This document shows, one piece after another, positions 58,641 through 64,000 of a stretch of DNA of 64,000 nucleotides (position 1 is the first letter of the stretch; each line of letters begins with the position of its first letter). A program made the translations under genes and the position numbers. Below the pieces are notes generated by a model, which saw nothing but the letters and a program-made list of their open reading frames with translations, had not been told where the DNA came from and searched no databases. Source of the DNA: Lathyrus oleraceus (Eukaryota; Streptophyta; Magnoliopsida; Fabales; Fabaceae); contig NC_066583.1 of the NCBI RefSeq assembly GCF_024323335.1, positions 414,234,031 to 414,298,030 on the forward strand. The letters run 5' to 3'.

Positions 58641-59618
58641 GACATGTTTTCTATTGCATCCATGCATTGCTTCCTAACCTGTTTGTTGAGTTTTTGTGAG
58701 GGCTCACATGACTCTTGAAGAGATAGCTTGCGTGGTATTCCACTTTATTTGTGGGATACCCCCTGGAGATTTATTCCGATTACCTGTGCTGACTTGCTTT
58801 CTTTGATGGTGCTAGCTTGAGAGATCCTTGGGTTTCTTGCCCCCTGAGTTGATGTTACTTTGGATCTTTATCCGTGTAGTACTTTTACCTTGTTCAGGTA
58901 TTTTACCGCTTTCTTAGCTGGAAGACCTCGATAGGAGGCAATGTTTTCTTTTGTTTGTTTACTTGATACATGTTTTGTGTGGTGTGGTCGTCTCCCCCAC
59001 AGGATTGCTAGGCTTCGTATAGTCTCTCGTTTGCATGTCAATTAAGGTAACATTGTTCCTTCGTCTAGGACTTCCTTTTTGCATGAGCCTTCCTAAAACA
59101 CAAACAAACTCATTGATTTTTCTTCTCCTAAGAACACGTTAACTCCTTCTACTACAGGCGAGTAAGTCTCCAAAGGTCGAGCATCCGGTAGATTGCGTAG
59201 TAATGTCGTTCACCCAAAACAAACCCCGTAGTTAGCCGAGCTACGAAGACTCTGATTCTCATATTCATATGAGATACGTATGCAGTGGATGCGACAACCG
59301 TGCGAGTCATTTTCTTTTGAACCCTCTTTTAGTAAATAGTACATTAGATAAACCCACACCCTTTAGACAAGAACAACAAGAGTGGATCCCGTAAAGTACT
59401 ACGGATGCGTAGGGGTGCTAATACCTTCCCTTCGCATAACCGACTCCCGAACCCAAGATTTGGTTGCGAGACCTTGTCTTTTCCTTTCCTTTTTCCAGGT
59501 TTACTTCGAGCGTTTCCTTTCCCTCTTTTGGGATAAATAACGCATGGTGGCGACTCTTCTGTCATTTCTTTTTCGCCGATTGTTTTTTCGCATACTATGA
59601 TTTTTTCAAGTTGCGACA
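58641..59618 (+). mobile_element. Element F: 5' LTR (left end not resolved)
   Basis: The right end is firm: ...GTTGCGACA at 59618, followed by the PBS. Upstream is U5-like sequence with AATAA, GGTGGCGACTCTT (59546-59558) and GTTAGCCGAGCTACG, GAGATACGTATGCAGTGGATGCGAC, blocks seen in Tat LTRs. The left end is uncertain: no clear TG terminus or target duplication was found, and the region may be a 5'-truncated LTR. Confidence 0.55.
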
Positions 59619-59620
59619 GC

Positions 59621-59638
59621 TGGTGACTCTGCTGGGGA
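59621..59638 (+). promoter_or_regulatory. Primer-binding site of F (tRNA-Arg type)
   Basis: TGGTGACTCTGCTGGGGA two bases after the LTR end. Ogre/Tat elements are described as using tRNA-Arg, and this sequence fits that class. It is the only Tat PBS left in the window. Confidence 0.7.
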
Positions 59639-60652
59639 CCCAGTTTCCCTAAGCGAGTCCTTCCTAGATTTTGTAGGTTTCTTGTTGGTTGGGTGTTTAT
59701 TTCGGTTGTACAGTTATTTATTTACTTGCTTGCATTCATGTACATATGTTTGCTGTATCTGTTGGCTCTGCTGTTGGTTTGTTTGTTTGTTGGGATGGGA
59801 TGTTCTATGAGAGATAAGCCCATTACCCAGGCTTGAGTGTACACACAGGTTTTAGAGTGGATAGTCATGAGGCTTTCATGGCATGTTGCTACGTTAAGTC
59901 GTTCATGAAGAGCCACATCCAGACGAGGTTTCTTTTGGATATATTTTGTCCTACAGGTGTTCCGTAACGGCATGATGTTCCTCTAGAAATCGTCGACTCT
60001 GGTGACCATTTCCCAAGAACTCAGTCGAGGCCTCTCCTCCGAGACGCGATTATGTTAGCTCTGGTGGGCGCATTCTCGCCGATCAATCTGAGGACCCCGA
60101 GACTGGAAACTTGCTTTAGGACGTCGTATTGAGGGGAGTCAGTGGAGGTCTTTTATCCCGTAATAATACCAAACCTTCAGTGGTAAACGTATTATTCTCG
60201 ACCGAAGGGCTGAAGCGGACGAACTTCTGTTCCTAGAACCTACCAGTGAGGGGCGGGCTAAATTCAGGAAACCTTAACCTTCAACCAACCCGGTTTTATG
60301 GAGCGGAGTTTTGATCTTGTATTATATTCCTCAGTGGGTTTCTCTTCAGACAGTGCAACCCGACAAATGTTCAACCGGGTATAGCAACCCTGATTTCCAT
60401 GTCACTGCATCGCATCACATCATTTTGCATCATAGCATGTTTATTTTTAAAAAAAATATAGTACATATAAAAGAAAAAAGTTAACCCGCATATGCATATC
60501 TGAGAAAAAATAGCATACGCATCATGCACATATCATTCATGCATCATTACAGGTGTTCTTGAGGAGGATTTCTCATTCCGGTTCCCGTTTCAGGCAGAAT
60601 TGTTGAGTATCGTCTGCACCGTTACGCAACAAGGCAGAATCAATAGAGGATC
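59639..60652 (+). other. Element F leader
   Basis: About 1 kb between PBS and gag ATG without a long open frame. No ORF1 is present here, unlike in A. It contains an adenine-rich stretch at 60449-60480. Confidence 0.65.
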
Positions 60653-63529
60653 ATGGATCAAGTTCAAGCAGAACTAGCAGAGATGAGGACCAACATGGCC
60701 CAGTTCATGAGTATCATACAAGGGGTAGTGCAAGGGCAAGAGGATCTCCGAGCCTTGGTCCAGAGACAAGAAACAGTGATTCCCCCTGTCGATCAGAGTC
60801 CGCCAGAGGAGACCCCTGTCGATGACGTTGCTGTTACCAACCCTGTCAACAACCATGCCAATGGTGACGAATTGCGTGGTATCAGAATCAATGGACAACC
60901 CATCATTACAGAGGTTGCTAATGCTCGAGCGACACGTGCTCCCGTTCACCATCCTTCTCATTTGGTTGACAAGCAAGAAGATATGTTCACCATTCCCAGT
61001 GATGATGATGAATTTGGAAATGTGGAAGAGAGAGATAGAAAGGTCGACACCCTTGCTGAAAAGATTCGCGCCATGGAATGCCAGAATTCTTTGGGCTTTG
61101 ATGTTACTAACATGGGTTTAGTTGATGGGTTGAGGATCCCATACAAGTTCAAAGCGCCATCTTTCGACAAATACAATGGCACTTCTTGTCCCCGAACTCA
61201 TGTGTAAGCTTATTACCGGAAGATATCCGCTTATACTGATGATGAAAAGATGTGGATGTACTTTTTCCAAGACAGCTTGTCTGGAGCATCTTTGGATTGG
61301 TACATGGACTTGAGAAAAGAATCTGTCAGAAGCTGGAGAGAGTTAGGTGAAGCTTTTCTGAGGCAGTACAAGCATAACATAGACATGGCTCCGAGCAGAA
61401 CCCAGTTGCAGAGTTTTTTTCAAAAGACCGGTGAGAGTTTCAAGGAATACGCCCAGAGGTGGCGTGAACTAGCTGCGAGAGTACAACCTCCGATGTTGGA
61501 GAGAGAATTGACAGATATGTTCATCGGAACCCTGCAAGGTGTATTCATGGATCGTATGGGAAGTTGTCCATTTGGTAGTTTTTCGGATGTTGTGATTTGC
61601 GGAGAAAGAACTGAAAGTCTTATCAAAGTAGGAAAAGTCCAAGACCCTGGTTCTTCAAGTTCTTCAGGTTCTAAGAAACCATTCTCAGGGGCACCCAGAA
61701 GGAGAGAGGGTGAGACAAATGCTATATATAATCAGAGAAATGGAAATAGAGGACAACAATACCGTCAAGTTGCAGCTGTGACTATTCCAGCAACCCAACC
61801 TCAACAACAACAAAGAGGACAACCACAACAACAACAACAACGTCAATTCAAACCAAGACAAAGAATGCTAGATCGACATTTTGATAATGTCCGTTGTGAT
61901 TTTCATTCTGGTGCGCCAGGGCACCACATCGAGAATTGTCGGGCTTTTCACCATAAAGTTCAAGATTTGATTGACGCCAAGACGATTAACTATGCTCCTA
62001 CTCCGAATGTGGTGAATAATCCTATACCTCAGCATGGAGGACCCTGGGTGAACAATGTGGAAGGTGGGGAAATTTTGAACTTGGTAGTCAATATTGATGA
62101 CGTTCAGACTTCGTTGTTTGTAGTGAAGGAACATTTGCTTAGAGGGGGAGTATTCCCGGGATGTGACGAGAATTGTTCAGATTGTGGTAATCATGAAAAC
62201 GGTTGTGTGAAATTGAAAGAAGGTATCCAGGAATTGATAAATGAAGGTTGTTTACAGTTTGATCAAGTAGTGAAAGACAGTGAAGAGGTATCAACTGTTA
62301 CCATTTACTTTACACCGTCAGAAGGTTCTGTGCGTGCTCCAAGAACTATTGGTGCGCCTATGACTATTGGTACTCCTGTGACCGTATCTGCGCCCGTGAC
62401 CATATCTGCTCCGGTGACTGTTGGTGTTCCCGCGACTATTAATGCTCCAGTAACTATCAGTACCCCTACCACCATCGCTGCTCCTAGTGGAAGGCCCTAT
62501 GAGAATAGTAGAGCAATTCCGTGGCATTATGACAATGCTTCTTCTCCAGTGACGATTGGTTTGTCAAATAAGACTCCAGTAACAGTTGGTTCGGCTGTGG
62601 GTAATGTGGGAGGACCCGGAGGATTTACGAGAAGTGGTCGTTTGTTTGCACCACAGGTTCCGAAGGATAACAATGCTGAGGCTCTTGCTAGAACAAAGGG
62701 AAAACAAGTTGTAGTTGAAGAAGAACCAGTGCGAAAGGAAGTGCCTGAGAATTCTTTTGAGAAAGACGTGGAGGAATTTATGAGAATTATCAAGAAAAGT
62801 GATTACAAGATCGTGGATCAGTTGAACCAGACACCGTCAAAAATCTCTATTCTCTCTCTGTTGATGTGTTCCGAGGCACACTGTAACGCCCTGTTGAAAA
62901 TGTTGAATATGGCTTATGTGCCTCAAGAGATCTCTGTTAACCTGCTTGAAGGTGTTATTGCAAATGTTAACACGAGACGTGGTTTGGGATTCACGGATCT
63001 AGACTTGACACCTGAGGGTCGCAATCATAATAGAGCTCTGCATATCACGATGGGATGCAAAGGCGCCGTTTTGTCGCATGTTTTGGTTGATACCGTTTCT
63101 TCTTTGAATGTGCTGCCCAAAAAGGCTCTGAGTAAGCTTGATGCCGAAGGGGTTGTTCTCACACCAAGTGATCTTGTTGTCCGTGCTTTTGATGGATCCA
63201 AGCGATCAGTTTGTGGTGAAGTCATGTTGCCTGTGAAGATCGGCCCGGAAGTGTTTAATATTGTCTTCTGTGTGATGGATATTCAGCCAACATATAGTTG
63301 TCTGTTGGGGCGTCCCTGGATACATGGAGCTGGAGCAGTTTCTTCGACTCTCCACCAAATGCTAAAATATGTGTGGGATGGTCAAGTTGTGACCGTGTGT
63401 GACGAAGAGGACATCTTTGTGAGGCATTTATCCTCCTTTAAATATGTGGAGATGGATGGCGAAATTCATGAAACGCTATGTCAAGCTTTTGAGACTGTCA
63501 GTATTGAGAAGGTTGTTTTTGTTGAATAG
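60653..63529 (+). pseudogene. gag: gag-pro of element F (one early stop, mutant protease)
   Basis: One frame of 958 codons with a TAA at 61205 and the end TAG at 63527. N-terminal coiled coil (MDQVQAELAEMRTNMAQF), capsid core (MYFFQDSLSGASLDWYMDLR, FKEYAQRWRELAARVQPP), polyglutamine tracts at 61796-61850, knuckle CDFHSGAPGHHIENC (61895-61939), a hexapeptide repeat (62333-62485), EFMRIIKKSDYKIVDQLNQTP and then the protease, VDTVSSLNVLP with DTG changed to DTV (63089-63097) and LLGRPWIHGAGA. Just after the stop the sequence still codes for the linker (63530-63609) until G interrupts it. Organised as in Tat elements. Confidence 0.86.
62333..62485 (+). repeat. 18-bp coding minisatellite (hexapeptide repeat) in F gag
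   Basis: About 8.5 units of 18 bp encoding a degenerate [GSN]-[AT]-P-[VMAT]-T-[IV] repeat between zinc knuckle and protease. All units stay in frame and the P and T positions are kept while other residues drift. The equivalent part of A and D gag has no such array. Confidence 0.88.
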
Positions 63530-63609
63530 AAGAAATCAGGTACCGCGATTGCGTCCTATAAATAAGCTCTGGAGGTGACGCGGAAGGCTGGGGCAAGATG
63601 ATTGATGTG
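63530..63609 (+). pseudogene. Element F pol fragment ending at insertion of G
   Basis: Remnant of the pro/RT linker: a GTAIASYK stretch, then a stop, ALEV, a frame change and a WGKMIDV-like end, comparable to CGRLLELLANK in D. Coding resemblance stops exactly at 63609. Confidence 0.55.
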
Positions 63610-64000
63610 TGTAAGACCCCAATTTTGTCCCTAAGATCCCTCATGGTATCATATCATATCATTGCATTGCCTCAAGGATCATTGGACACCTTGCTTCCTT
63701 CCCTGTGGGTGGGATCCCTTTGAGAGTGTTTCTTGATCACCAAGCATTTTCTTGCATTTGTATATCATTTCTTTTCTTTTAATCACTAACCAAAATATAC
63801 AAAAATATGTCATTAACCCTTGTTACTTGCAGCTGAAGCATTTGCAGGTCAAGCAATGAAAGGCATACATTGAGCAATAGATGGTGGTTATTCTTGAGAT
63901 TTGGACCCCATGATCATTATCAAGAGTTCATATGAGCTATGATGTCATTTTGAAGCAAAATCCCAAGTGGTAGAGGCTTAAATTTCATCAGGACATTTCC
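63610..64000 (+). mobile_element. Element G: start of an Ogre-type LTR
   Basis: TGTAAGACCCCAATTTTGTCC is the LTR start of the A/C/H/X family, followed by further similarity (ACTAACCAAAATA..AAAAATATGTC) but with differences that suggest another subfamily. No PPT precedes it, so it is an insertion into F and not the F 3' LTR. The likely target duplication is ATGTG (63605-63609), with the other copy outside the window. Confidence 0.8.

Noticed and set aside
63610..64000. G as the 3' LTR of F
   Set aside because: There is no polypurine tract before it and coding-like F sequence runs up to its first base.
1..64000. Host genes, tRNA, rRNA, CRISPR arrays or bacterial-type operons
   Set aside because: All longer coding signals are retrotransposon domains. 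Bacterial-style ribosome-binding sites or operators do not apply to this sequence.

Overview
This is plant nuclear DNA, most likely from a large-genome legume of the tribe Fabeae (pea, vetch, lentil, Lathyrus relatives). The basis is AT-rich sequence made almost entirely of Ty3/gypsy LTR retrotransposons, dominated by very large Tat-lineage (Ogre-like) elements with about 4.6 kb LTRs, a separate ORF1, an intron between pro and RT and an AAATAGGGGCA-type polypurine tract. I see no host gene, rRNA, tRNA or CRISPR array. The species assignment is inference.

The window is a nest of insertions, with boundaries set by TG...CA ends and 5-bp target duplications. The oldest visible layer is element H (minus strand): 3' LTR at 1026-4114 and 3' UTR at 4115-4643 and 49069-50344. 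Element X (plus) ends at 1025 inside the LTR of H. Element C (minus, 4644-49068) sits in the 3' UTR of H and is itself split by A (plus, 8807-28853, target duplication AAGTC) and D (minus, 36839-48754, target duplication AGAG[A/C]). Element E (plus, Athila lineage, from 50345) also sits in the 3' UTR of H. E carries a solo LTR (S, 56341-57740, target duplication GAAAG) in its integrase gene and is interrupted further right by F (plus, Tat lineage). F is cut at 63610 by the start of another Ogre-type LTR (G), which runs out of the window.

No element here looks autonomous. A has ORF1, gag, pro, RT and RNase H in order but has many stops, a changed protease DTG, no primer-binding site, and a deletion joining the start of the second RNase H to the integrase C-terminus. 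C keeps only the end of the second RNase H and an integrase. D keeps gag C-terminus to integrase with a clear intron, but its RT has YVDN for YVDD and its 5' LTR and leader are deleted. E has nearly intact gag, RT, RNase H and integrase domains but lacks its protease active-site segment. F has gag-pro only, with DTV for DTG.

The most interesting non-coding signals are: a 72-bp array of paired GTAATCGATTAC palindromes (22 bp apart) just upstream of the TATA box of D, with 2 units in one LTR and 3 in the other; GC-rich GTTCGC...GCGAAC palindromes scattered through LTR, gag and 3' region of E; a 10-nt copy of the PBS start inside U5 of Tat LTRs; element-specific tandem arrays in 3' UTRs; and a stop-codon spectrum in A that suggests loss of methylated cytosines at CAG and CGA.
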